In this document: positions 56,317 through 64,000 of the stretch, piece by piece
How positions within the stretch are numbered: position 1 is the first letter of the stretch
How the letters are laid out: each line of letters starts with the position of its first letter
From: Streptomyces glaucescens
Lineage (GTDB): Bacteria > Actinomycetota > Actinomycetes > Streptomycetales > Streptomycetaceae
Direction of reading: 5' to 3'
NCBI RefSeq assembly: GCF_000761215.1
Contig: NZ_CP009438.1
Coordinates: forward strand, 3,861,001 to 3,925,000
Length of the DNA stretch: 64,000 bases
Notes under the pieces: model-generated
What the model was told of the DNA's origin: nothing
The model's database searches: none
The model's input: only the letters and a program-made list of their open reading frames with translations
Made by a program: the position numbers and the translations under genes

Positions 56317-58251
56317 TCAGCCGATCACCTGTCTGGGCTGGCCGCCGTGGCGCTGGTTGAGGGTGGCGCGGGTGCGCTGGAGCTGGAGGGCCAGCTGCAC
56401 CTGGAGGGCGCGGGACGGTTTCTGCCAGCCCTCACCGAGCAGTTCGGTGATCCTTTCCAGCCGGCGCGAGACGGTGTTGGGGTGGACGTGCAGGACCTCG
56501 GCGGCCCGTGACGGGCTGTTGGCCGAGGCGAAGTACGCCTCCAGCGTCGGGACCAGCTCGGTGAACTGCTGGTCGTCGTAGTCGAGGACCGGGCCGATGG
56601 TGTCGCTGATGAAGGTGGCGACGTCCGGCCGTTCGGAGAGGAGGAGGCCGAGGAAGCCGAGGTCCTGCGGGGAGGCGGTGCCGCCGGGGCCCATGAGCCG
56701 GGTCACCGCGTCCAGGCAGCGGCGGGCCTCCTCGTGGACGGCGGCTATCTGCCCGGGCCCGCGAGCCGGCCCGGCCGAGCCGACGGTCACGGGGCAGCGC
56801 AGCGCCTCGCCGAGTTCCTTGGAGACCGCCTGCGCGGCGGGTCCCGCGTCGGTGCCGGGCAGCAGCAGCACCATGCGGTCGCCGTCGACGTGCTTCAGCC
56901 CGCGGTGGCGGTGCGCGTAGGAGGAGGCCCAGGCGGCGGTGCGGCCGCGCAGGCCCTTCTCGACGCGGGCGACGACCATGACGTGCGGCGCCTCCAGGTC
57001 GAGGTCGAGGCGCCGGGCCTGTTCCGCGACCTGCTCCGGCGGGGGCGGTGTGCCGCGCAGCAGGCTGTGGAAGAACTCGTCGCGCAGCTGGCCCTGGGTG
57101 GCGGCGACCCCGTCCTGGATCATCAGGGTGACCGCGGTGAGCTGGGCGGTCAGGCCGAGGAGCTGGAGCTGGTGGTCGTCGGCGGGGCCGTCGGCGGTGA
57201 ACAGCAGCGGGCCGAGCAGGTCGTCGCCCACCCGGACGGCGGCGACCCAGGTGTGCGGGGTGGCGGCACCGCAGGCCACCGGCCGGCTCTCGGCGTGCGC
57301 TTCCAGTAAGGCGACCCGCAGGTCCTCCTCGGAGGGTTCGGCGAGGGTGCCCACCGGTCCGGCGAGGATCCGCCCGGAGGGGTCCCGGACCAGCAGCGCG
57401 CCGTCCAGGGCGCGGGCCGCCTCGGTGATCAGGGCGCCGAGTCCGCCGCCGCGCAGCACCAGGTCGAGCAGTCGGCAGTGGGTCTCGCCGAGCCGGCGGG
57501 CTGCGGTGGAGGAGTCCCGGGCGCGGGAGGTGTTGCGGGCGAGGGCGACCACCTCGTGCCGGGTCTGTTCCAGCAGCCGGGCCTTCTCGATGGCGACGGC
57601 GGCGAGGTCGGCGAGCGAACTCATCAGCGAGACCTCGTCCGGGCTGAAGTGCCGTACCCGGCGGTCGGCGACGTAGAGGACGCCGAGGCCGGTGCCCTCG
57701 TGCTGGAGCGGCACCGCCATCACGGCGTGCAGGCCCTCGGCGCGCACGACCTCGTCGATGACCTCGGAGTGGGTGAAGCGGTCGTCGGCGAGGTAGTCCG
57801 CCGACCAGAAGGGCGCGGAGCCCTCGGCGGCGCGCCGGCCGACGCCGCCGTCGAGCGGCACGCTGAAGCCGATGGTGAGCGCGGACGCGTGGCCGTCGGC
57901 CGCGCGCACCCGGGAGCACCGTGCCTCCACGTCGTCGAACGACACCCAGGACATGGCGAGTCCGAGCAGCAGCCGGGCGCGCCGGGTGATGACCTTCAGC
58001 AGTGCGTCCAGGTCGTACGGCAGGGTGAGGTCCCGTGCGGTGTCGACCAAGGCGGCGAGTCCGGCCTCCCGCTGCTGCCGGCGCGCGAAGAGCGCGTGGA
58101 TGCCCAGGCTGAGGTCGACCGCCCTGGTCAGGCGGGCCATTTCCGCCTTCGAGGTGCCGTTCGCCCGGGCTTGGTGGAGCACGTCCTGCAGCGCGGAAGC
58201 GGGTGCCTCCTTTTGCAGTAGTTCCAGTAGTTCGAATGCCTCGTCGGCCAC
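56317..58251 (-). CDS. PucR/CdaR-type regulator with GAF domain
   Basis: A 644-residue transcription regulator. It has an N-terminal helical part (about residues 1-60), a GAF domain (roughly 60-215; LHAVMAVPLQHEGTGLGVLY), a second sensor-like region, a GGDEF-like central part and a C-terminal PucR helix-turn-helix (S-R-A-A-E-V-L-H-V-H-P-N-T-V-S-R-R-L). GTG at 58251 after GGGGGGAACC. Leu315 is encoded by TTA (57307-57309 on the plus strand), so translation should need the bldA tRNA. It diverges from the methyltransferase and is the likely regulator of the genes to its right; effector unknown. Confidence 0.9.
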   Translation of the reverse strand: MADEAFELLELLQKEAPASALQDVLHQARANGTSKAEMARLTRAVDLSLGIHALFARRQQREAGLAALVDTARDLTLPYDLDALLKVITRRARLLLGLAMSWVSFDDVEARCSRVRAADGHASALTIGFSVPLDGGVGRRAAEGSAPFWSADYLADDRFTHSEVIDEVVRAEGLHAVMAVPLQHEGTGLGVLYVADRRVRHFSPDEVSLMSSLADLAAVAIEKARLLEQTRHEVVALARNTSRARDSSTAARRLGETHCRLLDLVLRGGGLGALITEAARALDGALLVRDPSGRILAGPVGTLAEPSEEDLRVALLEAHAESRPVACGAATPHTWVAAVRVGDDLLGPLLFTADGPADDHQLQLLGLTAQLTAVTLMIQDGVAATQGQLRDEFFHSLLRGTPPPPEQVAEQARRLDLDLEAPHVMVVARVEKGLRGRTAAWASSYAHRHRGLKHVDGDRMVLLLPGTDAGPAAQAVSKELGEALRCPVTVGSAGPARGPGQIAAVHEEARRCLDAVTRLMGPGGTASPQDLGFLGLLLSERPDVATFISDTIGPVLDYDDQQFTELVPTLEAYFASANSPSRAAEVLHVHPNTVSRRLERITELLGEGWQKPSRALQVQLALQLQRTRATLNQRHGGQPRQVIG

Positions 58252-58326
58252 GACGGTTCCCCCCGGCACCTGTGCGGTCGCATCTGTCCAGCGACATGAG
58301 TCGAAGCGGAGCTTTGACCGCCAGAA

Positions 58327-58355
58327 AGTATTTCCTTGGGCCAAGAGGAGGTCAA
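58327..58355 (-). promoter_or_regulatory. Candidate promoter of the PucR-type gene
   Basis: On the minus strand TTGACC (58355-58350), a 17-base spacer and AATACT (58332-58327), 76 bases before the GTG. Reasonable vegetative-type spacing; the boxes are only partial consensus. Confidence 0.4.
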
Positions 58356-58547
58356 CACGCAATTGCAACAAGCATTTGAAGATTGGACCGGACCGGCTGC
58401 CGGCCGCTCGGTGTGACGGGGCCACCACACACGGCGGTCAGGTTGTCACTGGGGCACCTTCTGGTGGACGGCTCCGAGCGGTGAGGCTGATCACGATCCC
58501 TCCCCGGGATCGCCACCCACCACTCACAAGCCACGAGGAGACGTCAC

Positions 58548-59273
58548 ATGCCGTCCGTGCTCAGGAGTTACGAGCGGTCTCTCGAGCGGAGCCGTATCTC
58601 GCTGACCCGCGAGGACCGTCCCCGGGTGTTCACGCTGTGCGGGGAGGAGTGGGACCTGCTGGACGAGGTGTTCGCCCCGGTGTTCTCGCCGTCGACCGGG
58701 GTGGCGCTGGAGCTGCTGGGCCTGAACCAGAGACCCCCGGTGCCGTGCAGCGGTTCGTTCCTGGAGGTCGGCTGCGGCACCGGGGTCATCGCGGTGATGG
58801 GCGCCCTGGCCGGGTACGACCGGGTGGTCGCCTCCGACATCAACCCGCGGGCGGTGGAGAACGCGGCGCTCAACGCGGAGCGGCACGGCGTCACCGGCCG
58901 GCTCCGGGCCGTGCACAGCGACCTGTTCTCCGGGCTGGAGGAGGGCGAGCGGTTCGATACCGTCTTCTGGAGCTCGAACTACGTGATGGGCCCGGAGACC
59001 TACGAGTACCGGTCCGTCCACGAGTGCGCCTACGTCGACCCGGGTTACCGCGCCCACCGCCGGTACCTGGAACAGGCGCCGGACCGCGTCACGCCGGGAG
59101 GGCGGGCGCTGCTGCACTTCAGCGACCGCGGTGACCTGCCCGCGCTGCACCGGATGGCCGACGCGACCGGGCGGCGGCTGCGGGTGCTGGAGAGCTGCCG
59201 GGTGCGCGAGGGCGAGTACGGTGACGACATCGTCGAGCACATGCTGATCGAGATCACGCGCGCCGCCGGCTGA
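58548..59273 (+). CDS. Class I SAM-dependent methyltransferase
   Basis: A 241-residue methyltransferase with the SAM loop F-L-E-V-G-C-G-T-G-V-I-A-V, the acidic strand V-V-A-S-D-I-N-P-R-A-V-E-N and N-A-E-R-H-G-V, resembling the PrmC/HemK/ribosomal-protein group. However, the N-P-P-Y substrate motif reads W-S-S-N-Y-V, so it is unlikely to act on glutamine side chains of that kind. Substrate unknown, probably a small molecule given the neighbours. ATG at 58548 with GAGGAG upstream. 98 bp before pabAB, same strand. Confidence 0.85.
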   Translation: MPSVLRSYERSLERSRISLTREDRPRVFTLCGEEWDLLDEVFAPVFSPSTGVALELLGLNQRPPVPCSGSFLEVGCGTGVIAVMGALAGYDRVVASDINPRAVENAALNAERHGVTGRLRAVHSDLFSGLEEGERFDTVFWSSNYVMGPETYEYRSVHECAYVDPGYRAHRRYLEQAPDRVTPGGRALLHFSDRGDLPALHRMADATGRRLRVLESCRVREGEYGDDIVEHMLIEITRAAG

Positions 59274-59371
59274 GACGGCGGCGCAACCGGCCACGCAGCA
59301 TCACGCGTCATCACGCAATCATGACGCCTGCGCCGGAACACGTGCGGCGGCAGGCGAGTAGGGGGACTCAC

Positions 59372-61507
59372 GTGCGCACGCTTCTCGTCGACAACTACGA
59401 CTCGTTCACGTACAACCTTTTCCACCACCTCGCCGAGGTGAACGGGCGCGAGCCGGAGGTGATCCGCAACGACGATCCGCGGTGGCGGGACGCTCATCTG
59501 GCCGCGTTCGACAACGTGGTCGTCTCGCCCGGCCCGGGCCACCCGGGACGCGCCGCCGACTTCGGCGTCTGCGCGGACATCGTCCGGCGGACCACGCTGC
59601 CGGTGCTCGGCATCTGCCTGGGCCACCAGGGGATCGGCCTGCTGCACGGCGCCGCCGTCGGACGGGCGCCGGAGCCCCGGCACGGCCGTACCTCGCCCGT
59701 GCTGCACGACGGCACCGGGGTGTTCGCGGGGCTGCCCAGCCCGTTCGAGGTGGTGCGCTACCACTCGCTGGCGGTGACGGACCTCCCGCCGGAGCTGGCG
59801 GCCACCGCCTGGACACCGGACGGCGTGCTGATGGGGCTGCGGCACCGGGAGCGGCCGCTGTGGGGGGTGCAGTTCCATCCGGAGTCGGTCCTCAGCGAGT
59901 GCGGGATCGAGCTCCTCGCCAACTTCGCCGAGCTGACGCGCGGGCACCACCGGCGGGCCGGTACGGCCCCGGTGGCCGTGACGGCGCCGGCGCGGGCGCA
60001 GGCGCGGCCGGGCGCGGCGCCGGACGGGGACCCCGCGGGCGGTACGGCCGGCTCGCGCCGGCTGCGGGTGCTGAGCCGGGAGCTGACCACGCGGTGGGAC
60101 GACGAGGTGGTCTACGCACGGGTCTTCCAGGGCGGGGAGTACGCCTTCTGGCTGGACAGCAGCCTGCGGGACGAGCGGCGGGGACGGTTCTCCGTGATGG
60201 GCGACGCGTCGGGTCCGCTGGCCCGGGTGGCGACGGCGGACGTGTGGAGCCGGACGGTGAGCGTGCGCTCGGCGGCGGGCGGGGAGCAGTCCGAGGACAT
60301 CATTGCCGGAACGTTTCTTCAGTGGCTGGACCGCGACCTGCGGGCCATCGAGGCCCAGCTCCCGCCGCTGCCCTGCGACTTCGCGCTCGGCTGGGTCGGC
60401 TGCCTCGGCTACGAGCTGAAGGCCGAGTGCGGCGGTGACCTCGCGCACCGCTCGGACGACCCCGACGCCACCATGGTCTTCGCCGACCGCGCCGTCGTCC
60501 TCGACCACGCCACGGGCACCACCCACCTGCTGGCCCTCGCCGAGGACGGCGACGAGGCGGCGGCCCGCGCCTGGCTGGACACCACCGCCCGCCGGCTCGG
60601 CACGCTGGCCGGGGCGGTGCTGCCGGCACCCGAACCGCCCGCCCCCACCGGTGAGATACGGCTGCGTCACGACCGCGACGCCTACCTGCGGCTGATCGCC
60701 GAGTGCCAGGAGCAGATCGCCGCCGGCGAGACGTACGAGGTCTGCCTGACCAACATGGCGCAGGCCGACGGCGGTATCGACCCCTGGCACGCCTACCGGC
60801 TGCTGCGCCGCACCAGCCCGGCGCCGTTCGCCGCGCTGCTGGAGTTCGGCGGCACGTCCGTGCTGAGCACCTCGCCCGAGCGGTTCCTGCGGGTCGGCCC
60901 GGACGGACTCGCGGAGTCCTCTCCCATCAAGGGCACCCGGCCGCGCGGCGCCACCCCCGAGGAGGACGCGGCCCTGGTCGCCGACCTGCGCGGGTGCGAG
61001 AAGGACCGGTCGGAGAACCTGATGATCGTCGATCTGGTCCGCAACGACCTCGGGCGCTGCGCGGTGCCCGGCTCGGTCGAGGCCGACGAGGTCTTCCAGG
61101 TCGAGTCGTACGCCACCGTCCACCAGCTCGTCAGCACCGTGCGGGCCCGGCTGCGGCCGGAGCTGTCGGCCGTGGACTGCGTCCGCGCGGCCTTCCCGCC
61201 CGGGTCGATGACCGGCGCGCCCAAGATCCGCACCATGCGGATCATCGACCGGCTGGAGACCGGCCCGCGCGGGGTCTACTCCGGTGCCATCGGCTACCTG
61301 TCCCTCTCCGGCGCGGCCGATCTCAGCGTGGTGATCCGCACCGCCCGCGTCACCGCGGACCGGGTGACGTACGGCGTCGGCGGTGCCGTCGTGGCCCTGT
61401 CGGACCCGGAGGACGAGTACGAGGAGACGGCGGTCAAGTCCGCTCCCCTGCTGACCCTCACGGGCGCTCGCTTCCCGGACCGGGAACGGCAGCGCATCCC
61501 GTCATGA
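59372..61507 (+). CDS. pabAB: Fused aminodeoxychorismate synthase PabA-PabB
   Basis: Makes 4-amino-4-deoxychorismate from chorismate and glutamine. The 711-residue fusion has an N-terminal glutaminase (G-I-C-L-G-H-Q, Cys82; Q-F-H-P-E-S, His169 and Glu171), a short Ala/Pro linker and a chorismate-binding domain. The active-site lysine is in S-P-I-K-G-T-R-P-R-G (Lys520). That lysine marks PabB-type enzymes; TrpE and PhzE carry Ala there. C-terminal F-P-P-G-S-M-T-G-A-P-K-I and the family end are intact. GTG at 59372. This order of domains is common in antibiotic clusters (candicidin, chloramphenicol, pristinamycin). Its 3' end overlaps the next gene tail-to-tail by 50 bases. Confidence 0.94.
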   Translation: MRTLLVDNYDSFTYNLFHHLAEVNGREPEVIRNDDPRWRDAHLAAFDNVVVSPGPGHPGRAADFGVCADIVRRTTLPVLGICLGHQGIGLLHGAAVGRAPEPRHGRTSPVLHDGTGVFAGLPSPFEVVRYHSLAVTDLPPELAATAWTPDGVLMGLRHRERPLWGVQFHPESVLSECGIELLANFAELTRGHHRRAGTAPVAVTAPARAQARPGAAPDGDPAGGTAGSRRLRVLSRELTTRWDDEVVYARVFQGGEYAFWLDSSLRDERRGRFSVMGDASGPLARVATADVWSRTVSVRSAAGGEQSEDIIAGTFLQWLDRDLRAIEAQLPPLPCDFALGWVGCLGYELKAECGGDLAHRSDDPDATMVFADRAVVLDHATGTTHLLALAEDGDEAAARAWLDTTARRLGTLAGAVLPAPEPPAPTGEIRLRHDRDAYLRLIAECQEQIAAGETYEVCLTNMAQADGGIDPWHAYRLLRRTSPAPFAALLEFGGTSVLSTSPERFLRVGPDGLAESSPIKGTRPRGATPEEDAALVADLRGCEKDRSENLMIVDLVRNDLGRCAVPGSVEADEVFQVESYATVHQLVSTVRARLRPELSAVDCVRAAFPPGSMTGAPKIRTMRIIDRLETGPRGVYSGAIGYLSLSGAADLSVVIRTARVTADRVTYGVGGAVVALSDPEDEYEETAVKSAPLLTLTGARFPDRERQRIPS

Positions 61508-62459
61508 GGTCCCAGCCGCGCCGGATCCGGGCCAGCTCCCGGGTGGCCAGCGCGGCGGCCGCCTCCTCCGCGTCGACCCCGAGCCCGGCCAGTTCGGCCA
61601 GGGCCCGGGCGGCCGGGGCGTGCTGGTTCAGCAGGGTGTCCCCGGCGAGCCCGCCGAGCCGGGCGGCCTCCTCCAGGGTGCGCGCGCACAGGGCGTGGGC
61701 GGTGTTCCAGCCGACCAGCCGGCGCACGTCCGCCGCGCCGCCCGTGGTCCACAGCAGCCGGGGCGGCAGGGCGCCGTTGGCCCGCAGCACCCGCCACCAG
61801 CCGCCGGTCAGCCGCTGCTCGCGCAGCCGGAACAGGGTGCGGGCCACGGCGAGCCCGGCGGTGCCGCGGGCCGCGTGGCCGGGCGGCGCCCCCCGTCCGG
61901 TGAGCCGGGCGTCGGCCTCCGCGTCGAACAGGCCCACGGGGAACGACACCACCACCGGGACGTCGCTCAGCCGCACCCCGGCGGCCAGCGCCCGCTCCAT
62001 GCCCTGGACGTAGGCGTCGAGCACCCGGCCGTACCGCGCCGCCCCGGCGACCAGGGAGCCGTGCACGCCGATGCCCTCGGTGAGCAGGGCGGCCAGGGCG
62101 GTACGGCCCGCGGCGGTCATGGGGATCCGCACCAGTACGTTGGGGCGGCGCACCGTGGCGTGCAGCATGCGGGCCGCGTCGATCAGGGCGCCGGCGTCGT
62201 CGGCCAGCCGCGGGTCCACGGGGACGGACACCTGGCCGGCGCCCGCGTCCGTGCCGTAGGCGGGCAGCAGGGCGTCGCACACCGCCCTGACCAGGCCCGG
62301 CTCGGTGCCGGGCGGCACCAGGGCGCCCTCCAGCGCGTGCTTGAGGGTGCGCTGCCCCACGGCGGTGTCCAGCTCGTCGGCGTCCCCGGGTGCCAGCCAC
62401 GGCGACACACCTTCGGCCACCAGCTGCTTCAGCAGCAATCCAGCTTCTTGACTCAGCAC
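61458..62459 (-). CDS. Transaldolase-like protein lacking catalytic residues
   Basis: A 333-residue member of the transaldolase family by overall pattern: G-V-S-P-W-L at the N-terminus, V-D-P-R-L-A-D-D, R-P-N-V-L-V-R-I-P, E-G-I-G-V-H-G-S-L-V and Y-V-Q-G-M-E-R. The Schiff-base lysine is Arg111 (V-R-I-P instead of I-K-I-P; codon CGG). The V-S-I-E-V-D-P glutamate is Pro80 (V-S-V-P-V-D-P), and no T-T-N-P motif is seen. It is also shorter than the usual ~370 residues. It is probably not a normal transaldolase. GTG at 62459. Divergent from the DAHP synthase, convergent with pabAB. Confidence 0.8.
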   Translation of the reverse strand: MLSQEAGLLLKQLVAEGVSPWLAPGDADELDTAVGQRTLKHALEGALVPPGTEPGLVRAVCDALLPAYGTDAGAGQVSVPVDPRLADDAGALIDAARMLHATVRRPNVLVRIPMTAAGRTALAALLTEGIGVHGSLVAGAARYGRVLDAYVQGMERALAAGVRLSDVPVVVSFPVGLFDAEADARLTGRGAPPGHAARGTAGLAVARTLFRLREQRLTGGWWRVLRANGALPPRLLWTTGGAADVRRLVGWNTAHALCARTLEEAARLGGLAGDTLLNQHAPAARALAELAGLGVDAEEAAAALATRELARIRRGWDLMTGCAAVPGPGSERP

Positions 62460-62566
62460 AGCGACGACCCTAGAGCGGCCGGGCGCGCAGGCACCACGGC
62501 AATCCGGGCACTTCGTCAAGTAGTGCGTTCCTCACGGCAAGTTGACCAAAATCCAGGGGTCGCACC

Positions 62567-62661
62567 CGGCGGAATGCGGTGGCCGAAAGGCGGAACCGGT
62601 GGCCGGATCACGCCACGCGCGCGGGCGCACCATAAGCCGGCCACCACACCGCATTCCGCCG
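62567..62661. promoter_or_regulatory. Inverted repeat in the divergent promoter region
   Basis: Perfect 15-bp arms CGGCGGAATGCGGTG (62567-62581) and CACCGCATTCCGCCG (62647-62661), 65 bases apart. A shifted further match (GGTGGCCG / CGGCCACC) lies just inside. Located between the transaldolase-like and DAHP synthase genes; a candidate regulator binding pair or hairpin. Confidence 0.75.
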
Positions 62662-62827
62662 CCGCCCGGTCGATTCGTCAGGTCGGTCCGTATTTCCCGG
62701 ACAGGACTTGATGAAGTCGGCGGCACCTGACGGACCTGGAATAGTCCGATGGTTCCCGCATTCCCCTCCTTCGCAGACTGCACAGCGCATCCCAAGTCAC
62801 GGCAGTTTCTGTTTGAGGAGGTGTTAC

Positions 62828-63994
62828 GTGCAGGGTGTCGCACGCTGGAAGACCCTGCCGGCGGGCCAGCAGCCCGACTGGCCCGACCAGGCCACCCTGG
62901 CTCATGCCAGGTCCGTACTCGCCGATGCCCCCGCCCTCGTGCGCGCCGCGGACGTGGCGGAGCTGAAGGCTCTGCTGGCGGCGGCCGCACGCGGCGAGGC
63001 CCAGGTGGTGCAGAGCGGGGACTGCGCCGAGGACCCCGCCGAGTGCACACCCGGCTACGTCGCCCGCAAGGCGGCGCTGCTGGACGTCCTGGCCGGGGCC
63101 ATGAAGGCCCGCTCGCTCAAGCCCGTCGTACGGGTGGGGCGGCTCGCGGGCCAGTTCGGCAAACCGCGCTCCCGGCCCACCGAGACCGTCGACGGCGTGG
63201 TACTCCCCGTCTACCGCGGCCACATGGTCAACAGCCCCGAACCCGACCCGCGGCTGCGACGGCCCGACCCGGAACGGCTCATCGCCGGCTACCGGGCCGC
63301 CGCCCAGGCCATGCGGACCCTCGGCTGGCACGGCGAGCGCCGCCGCTCCGGTGCCGAGGCACCGGTGTGGACCAGCCACGAGGCGCTGCTCCTCGACTAC
63401 GAGGAGCCTCTGCTGCGCCCCACGGCGGACGGTCTGCTGCTGTCCTCCACGCACTGGCCGTGGATCGGCGAACGCACCCGCGACGCGGACGGCGCGCACG
63501 TCGCGCTGCTCGCCGAGGTCGTCAACCCGGTGGCCGTCAAGGTCGGCCCCGGCACCACCCCCGAGCAACTCCTGGACCTGTGCGCCCGGCTCGACCCGGA
63601 GCGCGAGCCGGGCCGGCTCACGCTGATCGCCCGCATGGGCCACGGCACGGTGGCCGAGCGGCTGCCCCGCCTGGTGCTCGCCGTCCGCGCCGCCGGGCAC
63701 CCGGTGCTGTGGCTGTGCGACCCGATGCACGGCAACACCGTCTCCACCCCGGCCGGCCTGAAGACCCGCTACGTGGAGTCGATCGTGCAGGAGGTCGAGG
63801 AGTTCCAGACGGCCGTCACCGACTTCGGCGGGACCGCGGCCGGGCTCCACCTGGAGACCACCCCGGACCGGGTCCACGAATGTGTGGCCGACGCCCGCCA
63901 CGTCGACGAGCTGGGCGAGAAGTACGCCACGTTCTGCGACCCGCGCCTCAACCCGGACCAGGCGTTCACCGTCGTGTCCGCCTGGCGCGGCTGA
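62828..63994 (+). CDS. aroF: Class II DAHP synthase
   Basis: First enzyme of the shikimate pathway: condenses erythrose 4-phosphate and PEP. The 388-residue protein shows class II motifs: Q-S-G-D-C-A-E (metal Cys), A-G-Q-F-G-K-P-R-S, S-H-E-A-L-L-L-D-Y-E, H-W-P-W-I-G-E-R-T-R, R-M-G-H-G, C-D-P-M-H-G-N-T, H-L-E-T and C-D-P-R-L-N. It is shorter than the housekeeping actinobacterial enzyme (about 450-460), like PhzC-type pathway copies. GTG at 62828 behind a perfect GAGGAGG. Last gene in the window; stop at 63994. Feeds chorismate to pabAB. Confidence 0.95.
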   Translation: MQGVARWKTLPAGQQPDWPDQATLAHARSVLADAPALVRAADVAELKALLAAAARGEAQVVQSGDCAEDPAECTPGYVARKAALLDVLAGAMKARSLKPVVRVGRLAGQFGKPRSRPTETVDGVVLPVYRGHMVNSPEPDPRLRRPDPERLIAGYRAAAQAMRTLGWHGERRRSGAEAPVWTSHEALLLDYEEPLLRPTADGLLLSSTHWPWIGERTRDADGAHVALLAEVVNPVAVKVGPGTTPEQLLDLCARLDPEREPGRLTLIARMGHGTVAERLPRLVLAVRAAGHPVLWLCDPMHGNTVSTPAGLKTRYVESIVQEVEEFQTAVTDFGGTAAGLHLETTPDRVHECVADARHVDELGEKYATFCDPRLNPDQAFTVVSAWRG

Positions 63995-64000
63995 CCCGAA

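Overview
The window is the replication-origin region of a Streptomyces chromosome (or a very close actinomycete). This rests on the high G+C content, the gene order rpmH-dnaA-oriC-dnaN-gnd-recF-dciA-gyrB-gyrA with rnpA-yidD-yidC-khpB-rsmG-parA-parB facing the other way, an oriC of about 0.7 kb with many DnaA boxes, six perfect parS palindromes and one variant, a SigR-type trxB promoter, class E sortases, CrgA, and a PASTA-kinase/FHA/FtsW operon. No species is named, because nothing in the sequence fixes one.

Layout. 0-12.2 kb: cca (minus strand), then a plus-strand run with a DUF6049 membrane protein, the lipid II flippase murJ, a separate pseudokinase gene, sigM with its zinc anti-sigma factor, and trxB-trxA. 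12.2-19.1 kb: a minus-strand block with a GNAT acetyltransferase, parB-parA, rsmG, khpB, yidC, yidD, rnpA and rpmH. 19.4-32.4 kb: the plus-strand replication block from dnaA through gyrA plus a DUF3566 gene, with oriC between dnaA and dnaN. 32.4-41 kb: tRNA-Ile, a 228-bp tandem duplication, small Streptomyces-specific genes, a Ser/Thr kinase, an HTH protein, tRNA-Ala, a DUF5324 gene, a cyclophilin and a rhomboid protease. 41-53.4 kb: envelope growth genes (crgA, DUF881, pabA/trpG, two class E sortases) facing the minus-strand operon fhaA-fhaB-pstP-ftsW-pbpA-pknB. 53.9-64 kb: tRNA-Leu, then an apparently accessory segment.

How the genes work together. The left and centre hold replication (DnaA, DnaN, RecF, DciA, gyrase), segregation (ParAB acting on parS), protein and RNA housekeeping (RnpA, L34, YidC, YidD, KhpB, RsmG, CCA enzyme), and thiol redox (TrxAB). 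Cell-wall growth and its phospho-control are split over several loci: MurJ, the pseudokinase, FhaA, PknB, PstP, FtsW, PbpA and CrgA.

The right end is the least ordinary part. Downstream of tRNA-Leu lie about 1 kb of debris containing an inverted ~102-bp copy of the recF/dciA junction, an IS701-type transposase with altered catalytic residues, a PucR-type regulator carrying a rare TTA codon, a methyltransferase, a fused aminodeoxychorismate synthase (PabA-PabB), a transaldolase homologue that seems to lack its catalytic lysine and other active-site residues, and a class II DAHP synthase. Together these look like the precursor-supply edge of a secondary-metabolite cluster that uses 4-amino-4-deoxychorismate. 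The rest of that cluster would lie beyond the right edge, so the product cannot be deduced here.
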